From Pseudo-nitzschia pungens (lineage: Eukaryota > Bacillariophyta > Bacillariophyceae > Bacillariales > Bacillariaceae), in the NCBI GenBank assembly GCA_037355855.1, contig CM074759.1, positions 5,952,001 through 6,016,000 of the forward strand: a stretch of DNA of 64,000 nt, given 5' to 3'. Numbering within the stretch: the stretch's first letter is position 1; every line of letters starts with the position of its first letter. The position numbers were made by a program, and so were the translations under genes. Below, piece after piece: positions 21,601 through 31,800 of the stretch. Under the pieces are notes generated by a model. The model had not been told where the DNA came from and ran no database searches. It saw nothing but the letters and a program-made list of their open reading frames with translations.

Positions 21601-23172
21601 AAGGCCGAAGGATTCAGCAAGATCACGACGCACATGATCTTTGATGTGAAGTTGGGGTCCCTGACGCGAAAAGCACGGCTCGTCGCCGATGGCCACAAGG
21701 TACAAGCCACAGCTAAGGAACATACCTTCAGCAGTGTTCCAAGCAGAGATTCAGTCCGTATCTTCTTCCTGTTGGCAGCGCTGAACAATTTGGACGTACT
21801 GTCTGCGGACATCCAGAATGCTTACCTTACGGCGCCGATCAAGAAGAAGTATTATTTGGTTGCACGAGCTGAAGATGGTTTTCCCCCGCACTTGGTAGGA
21901 CAAGTATGTAAGATCGTTCGAGCACTGTATGGACTCCCTGTTGCAGGCGCGTCGTTCCAATCCTATTTGACCAAGCACCTACGAACGCTAGGATATCAAC
22001 CCTGTAAAGCTGATCCTGATGTTCATATGCGAGTGGAGACGCGAAAGGATGGTTCTAGGTACTGGGCATACCTGATTGCATACGTTGACGATATTATCTG
22101 TTGCAGTGAGGACCCTCGACGGCAGTTGGAAAGTATCGAGCAGCGCTTCACGCTGAAGGACGGGACTATAGAAGTTCCAACCCTGTATCTGGGCGCCAAT
22201 GTCCATTCGCATGTGGTCGAAGACGACCCAATTCCCAAGTGGGCAATGTCCTCCGAGAAGTATGCTAAGAAAGCCATCGACGCAGTGGAAAAGGAGCTTG
22301 GCACCGAGCAATATGGTTACAAATATCTTCCGAACAAGGTGTCAACCCCGTTGACATCCGATTATCGACCTGAAGTTGATGTTACCACCGAACTAGATCC
22401 AAGCAAGCAAAATTACTACCAGGGATTGATTGGCGTCTTGAGATGGTTGTGTGAACTTGGAAGACTGGATTTGGTCATGCCTGTATCTCTCATGTCTAGA
22501 TATCTAGCGCAAGCGCGAACAGGGCATTTGAATCAAGTATTGCACATGTTCGCTTATCTCAAGGCGCATGCACGATCCAAGTTAGTATTTGACGAGACGC
22601 GTCCTGATGTGGACGAGACTAGATTTTCCGATTGTGATTGGAGTGAGTTCTATCCAGACGCCAAGGAGGTGTTGCCACCAGATGCCCCTGAAGCGCTTGG
22701 AAAAGCAGTTATTATGAGTTGTTTTGTCGATGCGGATCATGCTGGATGCAAAGCAACAAGAAGATCCCATACCGGGATTATTATCTTTGTAAACAGGGCC
22801 CCCATCCTGTGGTTCAGCAAACGCCAGACCACTGTCGAGACGTCAACCTTTGGTTCTGAGATAGTTGCACTCCGAATTGCCATTGAACTGATTGAGGGCC
22901 TCAGGTACAAGCTCCGGATGATGGGCGTTCCTATTGAAGGCCCTACCAATGTGTACTGTGACAATGAGTCTGTTGTTAAGAACACCACCAGGCCGGAGAG
23001 TCCATGCAACAAGAAGCACAACAGCGTTGCTTACCACAAGGCGCGCGAGTCTATTGCTGCTGGAACAATTCGAATTGCCAAGGAGCCTGGCGAGACCAAT
23101 ATTGCTGACCTATTCACCAAGCTATTGAATGGTCCAGCTCTAAAAGACCACTGCGCTCGATGCATGTGGTAA
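18652..23172 (+). CDS. pol: Copia-1 Pol: protease, integrase, reverse transcriptase, RNase H
   Basis: The frame is open from the gag stop at 18601, and the first ATG is 18652. Residues are counted from 18643. Protease: ELDSHADT with Asp22. Integrase: no HHCC finger but a TTQKGFRNPMHP stretch (about 420-432), then the acidic triad Asp453 (YTDTW), Asp510 (SDG) and Glu550 (QNRAE), with 39 residues between the last two. A chromo-like segment (LLVSWKDGTESW...LKESF) lies around 865-890. RT: ADIQNAYL and YVDD at 1147-1150. RNase H: FVDADHAG near 1360, with SE and YCDNES downstream and LFTKLL at the end. It copies and integrates the element in Gag particles. The frame is intact. Confidence 0.94.
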   Translation: MDLPRARPPPSPEGQCELDSHADTTAAGSNMILLEDQVISHVDVHPFSPELKPIKNIPIGTCVTAYTDTDGKVWLIYFHEALYFGDKLSHSLICPNQIRDCHPNRVSEAPRQYDEHSSHSIHIDNTDPEDPHAGHTLDIKLMLDGVVSYFPSRKPTKHEMATCDHVVATRDFPWDPKSKKFEQAEEAIDGSHPLNPTLSVLRAAPPMATPTPIAPAETTTKQSTKSNKRKMEPVETRSNFSSHLYDKPLQSDELILPQHDCYEKYKLRSLQQLCTRRDLTPCAIASDSRLDARLSSLFSGDSLKTCGDDVDVDSVPSLTVNALHTPLYERAYTDGREHFELDPHCRDSPICLSAVYKHVRWDDEVEPVDPELDTIARRAKWGPTIDTERYCKIDSDRLSKIWDVSPRKAADTLRVTTQKGFRNPMHPLVRRLPTQSFRNKRIAAGKWYTDTWMAKVPSIMRQDSAAQVFSNGKGYDEFIPIQGKKQAYEGLKIFIHDVGIPEHLISDGAREQGAPGTYKTPWNKVVSKNHIHQTFIQPRCPFQNRAELSIGHISRSIRKKTARKRSPKRLWAFCGELVTAIRQRTASSDPTVMGRTPFEIVHGYMPDISLYQAHEWYDFVYWVDLSDGTEKLGRWLGPCGDRFRGGDCHWILNEAAMPVSTNTVRAVTEEEWRSHDVKRYMDSFDQAVESKIGDKVEDNDAKFQDKYPDPPAELFEGHQERWELAEPEASIPDIDDLIPDGDDYDEYIGNNVMIQKGDERLRCVVKNRSADLNDNPIGKRNDNPILDTRMYDLQFPDGSVEQYTANIVAESMYSEIDDDGRMFSLLDEIIDHEKDGSAVRKQDATITNKYGRKVPKPTTKGWRLLVSWKDGTESWCKLSDLKESFPVQTAEYAISAKISEQPAFRWWIHHVLQRKKRILKATKRNKYWDRTHKFGVELPHSIPEALAIDRKTGTDYWEKAIAKEMRNNEMAFEFDPSYTVKGLKAEGFSKITTHMIFDVKLGSLTRKARLVADGHKVQATAKEHTFSSVPSRDSVRIFFLLAALNNLDVLSADIQNAYLTAPIKKKYYLVARAEDGFPPHLVGQVCKIVRALYGLPVAGASFQSYLTKHLRTLGYQPCKADPDVHMRVETRKDGSRYWAYLIAYVDDIICCSEDPRRQLESIEQRFTLKDGTIEVPTLYLGANVHSHVVEDDPIPKWAMSSEKYAKKAIDAVEKELGTEQYGYKYLPNKVSTPLTSDYRPEVDVTTELDPSKQNYYQGLIGVLRWLCELGRLDLVMPVSLMSRYLAQARTGHLNQVLHMFAYLKAHARSKLVFDETRPDVDETRFSDCDWSEFYPDAKEVLPPDAPEALGKAVIMSCFVDADHAGCKATRRSHTGIIIFVNRAPILWFSKRQTTVETSTFGSEIVALRIAIELIEGLRYKLRMMGVPIEGPTNVYCDNESVVKNTTRPESPCNKKHNSVAYHKARESIAAGTIRIAKEPGETNIADLFTKLLNGPALKDHCARCMW

Positions 23173-23802
23173 AGAATGCTCCAGCTGCATTATTTGAGGT
23201 ACTTCGACCCCCTGACAGGCAGCTCGGACGCAGAAGATTTTGGTTTCGATTTTTTGGAAGCAGACGATTTCGATTTCGGAAGCAGCAGATTTCGATTTCG
23301 ATTTTCGGATGCAACGTTTTTCGGAAGCAATCGAACGCAGCTGATTTCGATACGAGCTCCCTGACCACTTCGATTTTCATTTCGATTACGAGTACGGATT
23401 TCCTTGTTGCAACGGACTTCGACCCGACCTGATCCTTATGTCCTATGTTATATGTTATATTGGGAGTCTCCGGTACACCGGTTCCGGGGACTATAAACTT
23501 GAAATACAATAGGCCGATTGATATGTCCTTATACGTGTTAAGGAATCGGACTAGGGGCAAAATGCCCTCCGGTCCAACCCCCTTTTTTTTACAATAAATC
23601 GGCCGGGCCTCTGATAGAAGAACTGCAATATTTGGTGCAGTTTGATCTCTGACAAGTTATATGGAAGCATCCCTGAATTCTGTTATGATCCATCCAAGTG
23701 TCCTGGTACAACAAGCAAGAGTATTGGTGTCCTCCTGGGAGTATCTGTTTCCGGGGACTGGTATAGTTGCTCAGTTGCTCATACAGGACCACTGGCATGA
23801 AT
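23173..23802 (+). other. Copia-1 3' non-coding region
   Basis: About 630 bp between pol and the right LTR. The first 200 bp are low-complexity repeats of GATTTCGATTT(T/C)GGAAGCAG type, and the equivalent stretch in Copia-2 has diverged more than the genes have. CCGGGGACTATAAAC and CCGGGGACTGGTATAG resemble the polypurine tract next to the LTR, so GGGGACT occurs three times. No gene is seen. Confidence 0.75.
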
Positions 23803-23811
23803 CACGGGGAC
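23803..23811 (+). promoter_or_regulatory. Copia-1 putative polypurine tract (CACGGGGAC)
   Basis: CACGGGGAC lies directly before the right LTR and is the same in Copia-2 (33948-33956). Its position fits plus-strand priming, although it is short and not purely purine. Confidence 0.5.
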
Positions 23812-24731
23812 TATGAAGATATCCAGTGTGCTATGATCTGTGCTAAGGCTCCTGTGTAGAAGGGCTACTGGGTCTACAGTCAGCAACATCCAGTAGCTGA
23901 CTAACAGGTGCTGAGCTGAGTGCTGAGAGGTGTGCTAATTGGTAGCATACAGGCTTAGCAACAGGCTTAGCAACAGGCTTAGCAGCAGGCTTAGCAGCAG
24001 GCTTAGCAGCAGGCTTAGCAGCAGACCTATATACTGTTTAGTATGGATGCTAGCAGAATTACTAGGGTCGCCGCGTACGATTTGTACCAATCGTACGTAC
24101 CCCGAGTAAAGCACCTTTTCAGGGTGTAGCTAAATGCTACAGGGTTAGGGTTGCTAATGCTACGAGATACTGATGGTGCTACATACCATAATATCATGCT
24201 AAGATACGATGCTACCGCCGGGGTCGGGTCATTGGTGTATAATATATACCATGACCGCATACCCGGCCCAAACAGTTACCAAACGTGCTAGCATAAGTGA
24301 GCTAGCACACGATTGGATATAATTAAGCGAAGCTTAATTAAGCGAAGCTACGCTACGATACTCCGATACGCTACCCGTAGAATACAGTACCAGAGCTACG
24401 GAGCGCTGTTATTATACGAGTTAGCGAGTTAGCGGATCGATACGAGCTGAGCGAGCGCTCAGCTCCCTTTATTCACTCTTTCTTTTATACTCTAAAATAA
24501 ACACACCTATCATGCCCTCCTTTTGATCGATTCCGATGTACCTCTAGGGAAGTGCCTTGTATTGCTTGAGCGTATGCAATAGACCTTGAACAGTCCACTG
24601 TAGACTCACGATTTGCCAGGACTTTATGTATTATTATTATTAAGGCTTTCGCCTATTTCCAGCACGCAGTATAAGAGATTAAATTCTACGAATCGTTCCC
24701 CGAAGACCGCTGACGAGCGGATATCAACACA
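23812..24731 (+). repeat. Copia-1 right LTR
   Basis: Matches the left LTR over its length, with two extra 12-bp AGGCTTAGCAGC-type units and about six substitutions (for example CGGTAG/TGGTAG and ACAAGTG/ATAAGTG). AATAAA is at 24497-24502. GAGG follows at 24732. Confidence 0.92.
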
Positions 24732-24773
24732 GAGGCTTATCCAGTTGATGTCTCCTGAGTTCCAGATCAACAA
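24732..24773 (+). pseudogene. LINE-B ORF2, 42-bp continuation after Copia-1
   Basis: Reads on from 14670 after the GAGG duplication (residues MRLIQLMSPEFQINN of ORF2). It stops at AACAA, where the tail of a minus-strand LINE 3' end begins. Confidence 0.9.
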
Positions 24774-24861
24774 TGATAATATACATATTTAAATAACTTT
24801 AACCACCAAAGGTGAAACTAAATTACTCAGTCTGTAACCAGACTTTAACGTCACCTCCATC
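24774..24861 (-). repeat. LINE 3' terminus, 88 bp, inverted
   Basis: On the minus strand this is the last part of a LINE-A-type 3'UTR: AGTCTG-GTTA-CAGACT, CACC-TTT-GGTG and the ATTTAAATATGTATATTAT tail. It joins directly to a plus-strand LINE/N-type 5' terminus at 24862, so a 3' end and a 5' end lie back to back. Confidence 0.85.
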
Positions 24862-24992
24862 ACAATTTGCGCATCGAGCATTTTGTCCGACGTTCCGATG
24901 TTCCAGTACTAAAAATACGTAGATTTCTACACAACCTACCATGCGATATCTCGCTTCCTTTTACACCCCCAATCACAACCCCAGGACCTACA

Positions 24993-25921
24993 TATGAAGA
25001 TATTCAAGGTGGTGCTATGATCTGTGCTAGCAAGGCTCCTGTGTAGAAGGGCTACTGGGTCTACAGTCAGCAACACCCAGTAACTGACTAACAGGTGCTG
25101 AGCTGAGTGCTAGAGCTGTGTGCTAATTGCTAGCATACAGGCTCAGCAACAGGCTTAGCAACAGGCTTAGCAACAGGCTTAGCAGCAGGCTTAGCAACAG
25201 GCTTAGCAGCAGGCTTAGCAGCAGACCTATCCTGTTTAGTATGGATGCTAGCAGAGTTTACTAGGGTCGCCGCGTACGATTTGTACCAATCGTACGTACC
25301 CCGAGTAAAGCACCTGTTATGGTGTAGCTAAATGCTACAGGGTTAGGGTTGCTAAGGCTACGAGATACTGGAAGATGCTAACCTACCATGATACCAATGC
25401 TAAGATATGATGCTACCGCCGGGGCCAGGTCATTGGTGTATAATATGTACCATGACTGGATACCCGGCCCAAACAGTTACCAAACGTGCTAGCATAAGTG
25501 AGCTAGCACACGATTCGATCTAATTAATCGGATACTCCGATACGGTACGCTACTCGTAGAATACAGTACCAGAGCTACAGGAGTTCTGTTATTATGCGAG
25601 TTAGCGAGTTAGCGAATCGATGTCACGATACAGAGCTGAGCGCTTTGGCTCAGCTCCCTTTTATTCACTCTTTCTTTTATGCTCTAAAATAAACACACCT
25701 ATCATGCCCTCCTACCGATCGATTCCGATGTACCTCTAGGGAAGTGCTTTGTATTGCTTGAGTGTATGCAATAGGCCTTGAACAGTCCACTGTAGACTCA
25801 CGATTTGCCAGGACTTTACGTCTTATTATTGTTAAGGCTTTCCCCTATTTTTCAGTACGCAGTACAAGATGTTTATCTACGATTAGACCCCGAAGACCGC
25901 TGACGAGCGGATATCAACACA
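24993..25921 (+). repeat. Copia-2 left LTR
   Basis: Starts TATGAAGATATTCAAGG and ends ATATCAACACA. It has the same organisation as the Copia-1 LTR: AGGCTTAGCAAC/AGC units, the CGTACGATT...AATCGTACG hairpin, a TATAATATG box, a GAGCTGAGC...GCTCAGCTC palindrome, and AATAAA near 25686. It differs from the Copia-1 LTR at many sites, so the two belong to separate subfamilies. Confidence 0.92.
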
Positions 25922-26804
25922 GTTTATCAGACCCACCGCTCGACCCACTACGAACCGGGACGCCGGCTAGAGCGTGTGAAGAAACCCAGCTGGCTGATCA
26001 CCACTGGCATCCATGCCTACACTTGGATGTAAAACCTCAGCTGAAACTGGACCAGCAGCTGACATCGTGAGATCCCTGATGTTAATGGGGAGCCCTTCCC
26101 CAGACCCGCGAACCGACCGGAGTCCGCACATCCACCTCTGCGGATCTATTGGTATTCATATTCAGTAGCTGAGCGTCATGGTGGCTCCATGGAGGCTCAG
26201 TCCGGAGGGGAAGGAGCATGATGGACGTGGAGAAAGCAGCGTCCATGATTCCCTGTTATTTCTTTACAGGATTCAAGGGGGACGCTTGCTTACTACGGAT
26301 GGAACCACACTGGGAAAAGAATTTTCGTGGAAGACAGACCACCACGTACTTTCCAGTGAAGACAGTGTCCAGCAGACCAAGGACATGACGTCAGTCCCAT
26401 CCGAAACTATGAGGCGCAGACAACCTCAAATCTGCCATACCATTGATTTTTTTGATTTTTAGCCAAGGGAACTTGGAATCAGACAAGCCAAGAACCCTGA
26501 GATCTGTCATATCTCAGAATCAAATCGATTGGTCCAGAGCAGAAAGACCGATAGAATTCTTCTCTTTCGGTCGTAACCAACCATCGAATCGGAATCGGAA
26601 CAATCGATGTGAATACCTTTTTAGCTGTTGACACCAATGCTGACGTGATACGTGATACCTTTTCTTTCGGAATTGTCGAGTACGGAACAATCGACCCGGA
26701 CCTTCGATCGACAACTTGGATGGAGACAGTCCCCACCACAAAAGAATTTGGTTTAGAAATCCGAAGCAAGTTAGTTACTCAAAGCAAGTCAAGCAAAGTC
26801 AACC
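25922..26804 (+). other. Copia-2 primer site and untranslated leader
   Basis: The same GTTTATCAGACCC primer-site candidate follows the LTR. The leader is about 150 bp shorter than that of Copia-1, with fewer CATCGAATCGGAAC/ATACCTTTTT blocks. No gene is seen. Confidence 0.7.
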
Positions 26805-28749
26805 ATGGCCAAGCAAACTAGAAGCCAAGCCGCCGCCGCCGCAGCCGCCGCCGGAGACGGCGGCGCTGTCCCTGGAGGCGACGCTCCTCCGCCTGGAGTT
26901 GCCCCTGGAGCTGGAGCCGGCGCCACTGGAGCTGTCCCTGGAATCGCCGATGGAGCCGGTGTTCCCCCTGTCGAAGCACCTGGGTTCCCCCCTGTCGGAG
27001 CGCCTGGAGTCCCTCCTGTTGCTCCTGCTGTCCCTGCTGCTGGAGCCTCCAGAGTCCAACAGGAACCAAACCTTGACATCCAACCTCGTTCTGAAATGAT
27101 CCTTCTTGCTGCTATTCAAGAACTGAGAGCCATGCGCAACGAGAACGCGGCTCGGATTGCTGCTGAGGCTGCTGCTGCTGCTACCGCCGCTCCTGCTCCT
27201 GCTCCTGCTCCCGCTCCTGCTCCTGCTCCTGTCGCCGCCCCTACAGGAGCTAGTCCTGAAATCCTCCAAGCCCATGCCACAGCCCAAGCTAATGGTGGAA
27301 TCTCTGGATACAAGAATGGAGCAAAGCTCAGCTCAAGGGAGTTAGACCTCCACAAGATCCTCTCTGGCTTCAGTAACAATGATACGGCGGACGAACTATT
27401 CCGGAATGGCCTCAACAGTATCGAGGCGATCCAACAGCTCTCTGCCAAGGAACTCCCCAAGTACCTCCGTGACTTCAATGGGGGTCGTCATCCGATGTGC
27501 CCCTACCATGAACGAGTATTCATCGGACTATCCTTCCGACAATCCTTTCAGCTTCTTTCGGAATGGATCCACTACCAACCTCTCATTGGTATCAAGCCTA
27601 CAGCCCATACTTGGCTTAGTGATCCCCTCGCAGCCGACCGAACTCGCCAACGCCTACATGAAATGCAGACCGCCGACAAGGAGGCCGTCTCCTCGTCCAC
27701 TACTCCGCCGAAGCTCACCAACCTTGACAACTTCCGTCAATGGGAAGAAAGTTTCCGTCAGTTCCTCCGCTTCCAATACAATGAACAAGGGTTCCCCCTA
27801 TCATACGTCATCCGTCCGAAGGAGCAAGAGACGGTGACTGCAGCAGAGAGATCCGCCACTGTTGGGAAGGACGGGACTTTTTCCAACTGGATGGATTACA
27901 ATGTTCGATGCGCCACGCTTGAAGGCCCGCAATTTGTCACTGACAACCACGACGTTTGGGTGTTGCTCTGCAACGCAGTCCGCGATGGCCCTGCCTGGGC
28001 CTACACTCGAAGGTACAAAGACGCGAAGAATCCGACTGGGAACGCCCGAGCGGCTTTCCTACATCTCTACGAGAATGCCTTCTCCACAACCAACGTCGCG
28101 GCTATTCTTGACAAGGTCCGTACCGGCATGTACACCTCCCGCTACACAGGAGACTCTCGAACATACGACTTTGAGAAGCACTGCAGAACTTGGTTGAATT
28201 TCCAGACTACGCTCTCCAACCACAACAAGTTGCACGACGAAGAGGACTTCACCATGCGTTTCATCCACAGCATCCAAGACGATCGGTTTGAGAACCCCAA
28301 GATCCAGATCTTTGAGACCGACAAGTACACCAAGGACTTCAACGAGTGCGTCTCGTACTTCAAGAGGTGCCTTGGCATACGCAAGATGGGTGCGGTTGCA
28401 ACCAAGCGAGCGCGAAGTATCTCCTCTGTCCACCAAGGTGGTGGCAACCAAGGAAGCAACAAGGGTGGATCGTACAGCGGCAAGATTGAGGACAAGCAGT
28501 ATCCCTATGAAGTCTACAAGACCTTCTCCAAGGAACAACGAAAGCAGTTGTATGACCTCCGCCAGCAGAAGAAAGCTACGAACTATTCAGTCCACTAGTT
28601 CTACCACGTCTGCTGCCTCCGCGGACGCGAATGCGAACGCGAACGCGAATGCGACCCAAGGTGCAGGGAACAGTTTTGGGCCCAAGGGGCGCAAGAAGGG
28701 CAAGAAGAAGGGCAACGGCTCGAACCAAGGACAGACCCCCAAGAACTGA
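26805..28749 (+). pseudogene. gag: Copia-2 gag, one frameshift
   Basis: Very similar to Copia-1 Gag, with a shorter Ala/Pro-rich N-terminal repeat. The frame from ATG 26805 is open to a TAG at 28598. An extra A at about 28578 (GCTACGAAC against GCTCGAAC in Copia-1) shifts the frame. The remaining C-terminus (KGRKKGKKKG...QTPKN) is present in the next frame down to the conserved TGA at 28747-28749. Without that base the product would match the Copia-1 Gag layout. Confidence 0.9.
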
Positions 28750-28787
28750 AACGACGGCCGGTGCCCGAAATTAAGTAAGGTTGGCCG
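28747..28787 (+). promoter_or_regulatory. Copia-2 gag-pol TGA and downstream hairpin
   Basis: TGA 28747-28749, the spacer AACGA, then arms CGGCCGG (28755-28761) and TTGGCCG (28781-28787). The sequence is identical to the Copia-1 site, although surrounding coding sequence differs by several percent. No other stop lies between gag and the pol ATG at 28801. Confidence 0.55.
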
Positions 28788-28800
28788 GCTATTGTACCAG

Positions 28801-31800
28801 ATGGATCTGCCGCGCGCGCGCCCGAGTCCTGAGGGACAGTGCGAGCTGGACAGCCACGCTGATACGACTGCCGCCGGTTCCAATATGATCTTGCTTGAAG
28901 ACCACGTCGTCAGCCACGTCGATGTTCATCCTTTTTCGCCTGAGCTCGAGCCTATCAAGAACATTCCTATTGGGACCTGTGTTACGGCCTACACAGATAC
29001 CGACGGGAAAGTTTGGTTGATTTATTTCCACGAAGCCCTGTATTTTGGCGACAAGTTGTCCCACAGCTTGATTTGTCCGAATCAGATACGGGATTGCCAT
29101 CCCAATCGTGTCAGCGAAACGCCCCGTCAGTATGATGAACAGTCCAGTCACTCCATCCATATTGACAATACCGATCCTGAAGATCCCCATGCGGGACACA
29201 CCCTCGACATCAAGCTCTTGCTTGATGGGGTCGTGTCCTATTTCCCTTCCCGCAAGCCAACCAAGCATGAAATGGCTACATGCGATCATGTCGTTGCTAC
29301 CCGAGACTCTCCCTTGGGATCCGAAGAGCAAGAAGTTCGAGCAAGCCGAAGAAGCCATCGACGGATCTCATCCGTTGAATCCTACGCTGTCTGTCCTTCG
29401 CGCGGGGACGCCCCATGCGTCCGCGCCGACCACGAAGCAGTCCAAGAAGTCCAACAAGCGTAAGCTGGAGCCCGTCGAAACACGGTCCAACTTCAGTCCC
29501 CATTTGTACGACAAGCCTCTTCGAAGCGACGAGCCTGATCCTGCCACAGCATGATTGCTATGAGAAGTACAAGCTGCGGAGCCTTCAGCAACTCTGTACC
29601 CGCCGTGATCTGACCCCATGTGCGATCGCATCCGACTCGCGTCTGGATGCGCGGCTATCTTCTCTTTTTCATTCGGGCGATTCCCTGAAGACTTGCGGGG
29701 ACGATGATGTAGACGATGGATTACATGTACCAAGTCTTACAGTCAACGCCCTGCATACCCCGTTGTACGAGCGCGCCTACACCGATGGACGCGAGCGCTT
29801 CGAATTGGATCCCCGTTGCAGGGATTCCCCCGTCTGCCTGTCTGCCGTTTACAAGCATGTTCGATGGGACGACGATGCAGTCGAACCAGTCGATCCCGAG
29901 CTCGACACTATCGCCAGACGAGCCAAGTGGGGTCCGACGATTGACACCGAACGATACTGCAAGATCGACTCCGACCGTCTGTCCAAGATATGGGATGTAT
30001 CTCCGAGAAAGGCTGCGGATACCCTTCGAGTCACGACGCAGAAAGGGTTCCGCAACCCTATGCATCCCCTTGTCCGCCGATTGCCAACGCAGAGCTTCAG
30101 AAACAAGCGCATCGCGGCTGGCAAATGGTACACCGACACCTGGATGGCAAAGGTCCCGAGCATCATGCGACAAGATTCAGCCGCCCAAGTTTTCAGTAAT
30201 GGTAAGGGCTACGACGAGTTCATACCTATACAGGGCAAGAAGCAAGCGTATGAAGGCCTGAAGATTTTCATCCACGACGTCGGTATCCCCGAGCATTTGA
30301 TATCTGATGGCGCTCGAGAGCAAGGAGCCCCTGGTACTTACAAGACTCCATGGAATAAGGTTGTCAGCAAGAACCATATCCACCAGACCTTTATCCAGCC
30401 AAGATGTCCCTTCCAGAATCGCGCGGAGCTCAGCATCGGCCATATCAGCAGAAGTATACGTAAGAAGACGGCCCGGAAGCGATCCCCCAAGCGCCTGTGG
30501 GCTTTCTGCGGAGAGCTCGTTGCTGCCATCCGACAGCGCACGGCTTCCAGTGATCCTACGATGATGGGTCGAACGCCGTTCGAAATTGTACATGGGTACA
30601 TGCCTGACATATCTCTGTACCAAGCCCATGAATGGTATGATTTCGTCTATTGGGTTGATCTCTCTGATGGGACCGAGAAGCTGGGACGATGGCTTGGCCC
30701 GTGCGGTGACCGATTCGGAGGCGGAGACTGCCACTGGATCCTGAACGAGGCGGCCATGCCGGTAAGCACTAACACAGTCCGTGCTGTTACTGAAGAAGAA
30801 TGGCGTTCCCATGACGTCAAGCGCTATATGGACTCATTTGACCAAGCAGTGGAATCCAAGATCGGGGACAAGGTTGAGGATAACGACGCAAAGTTCCAAG
30901 CTACGTACCCTGATCCCCCTGCTGAGTTATTTGAGGGTCACCAAGAAAGGTGGGAGCTCGCCGAGCCTGAAGCCTCTATTCCAGATATCGACGACCTCAT
31001 ACCTGATGGGGATGACTATGATGAGTATATTGGTAATAATGTCATGATCCAGAAGGGCGATGAACGACTACGGTGTGTCGTGAAGAATCGTTCTGCTGAT
31101 CTTAATGGCAATCCGATTGGTAAGAGGAATGATAACCCTATCCTTGATACCAGAATGTATGATCTGCAGTTTCCAGATGGTTCCGTCGAGCAGTACACCG
31201 CCAATATCGTTGCTGAGAGCATGTACAGCGAGATCGACGACGACGGACGCATGTTTCTCTCTACTGGACGAGATTATCGATCACGAGAAGGACGGATCTG
31301 CCGTTAGGAAGCAAGATGCGACGATCACCAACAAGTATGGTCGCAAAGTCCCCAAGCCTACAACGAAGGGATGGCGATTGCTCGTCAGTTGGAAAGACGG
31401 AACCGAATCCTGGTGTAAGTTGAGCGATCTGAAAGAGTCCTTTCCTGTACAGACCGCAGAGTATGCCATATCTGCCAAGATCTCGGATCAGCCAGCATTT
31501 CGATGGTGGATCCACCACGTACTACGAAGGAAGAAGCGAATCCTCAAGGCCACCAAGCGAAACAAGTACTGGGATAGAACGCACAAGTTCGGAGTGGAGC
31601 TACCACATTCTATCCCTGAAGCTCTTGCCATCGACCGAAAGACGGGAACGGACTATTGGGAGAAGGCGATTGCGAAGGAGATGAGAAACAACGAGATGGC
31701 GTTCGAGTTTGACTCCAGCTACACCGTCGAAGGTCTGAAGGCCGAAGGATTCAGCAAGATCACGACGCACATGATCTTTGACGTGAAGTTGGGGTCTCTC

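Larger units (their letters stand above)
14671..24731 (+). mobile_element. Copia-1, complete Ty1/copia-type LTR retrotransposon
   Basis: It is 10.06 kb, with LTRs of 896 and 920 bp differing by about half a dozen substitutions and two 12-bp repeat units. A 1-kb leader, gag, pol and a 0.6-kb 3' non-coding part lie between them. Domain order is gag, protease, integrase, reverse transcriptase, RNase H, which defines copia. gag and pol frames are undamaged, so it could be autonomous. It interrupts LINE-B ORF2 with GAGG on both sides. High LTR identity points to recent insertion. Confidence 0.95.

Noticed and set aside
23540..23600. Rho-independent-type terminator (GGGCAAAATGCCC then a T run)
   Set aside because: This is a bacterial signal in a eukaryotic element, and the stem is broken in Copia-2.
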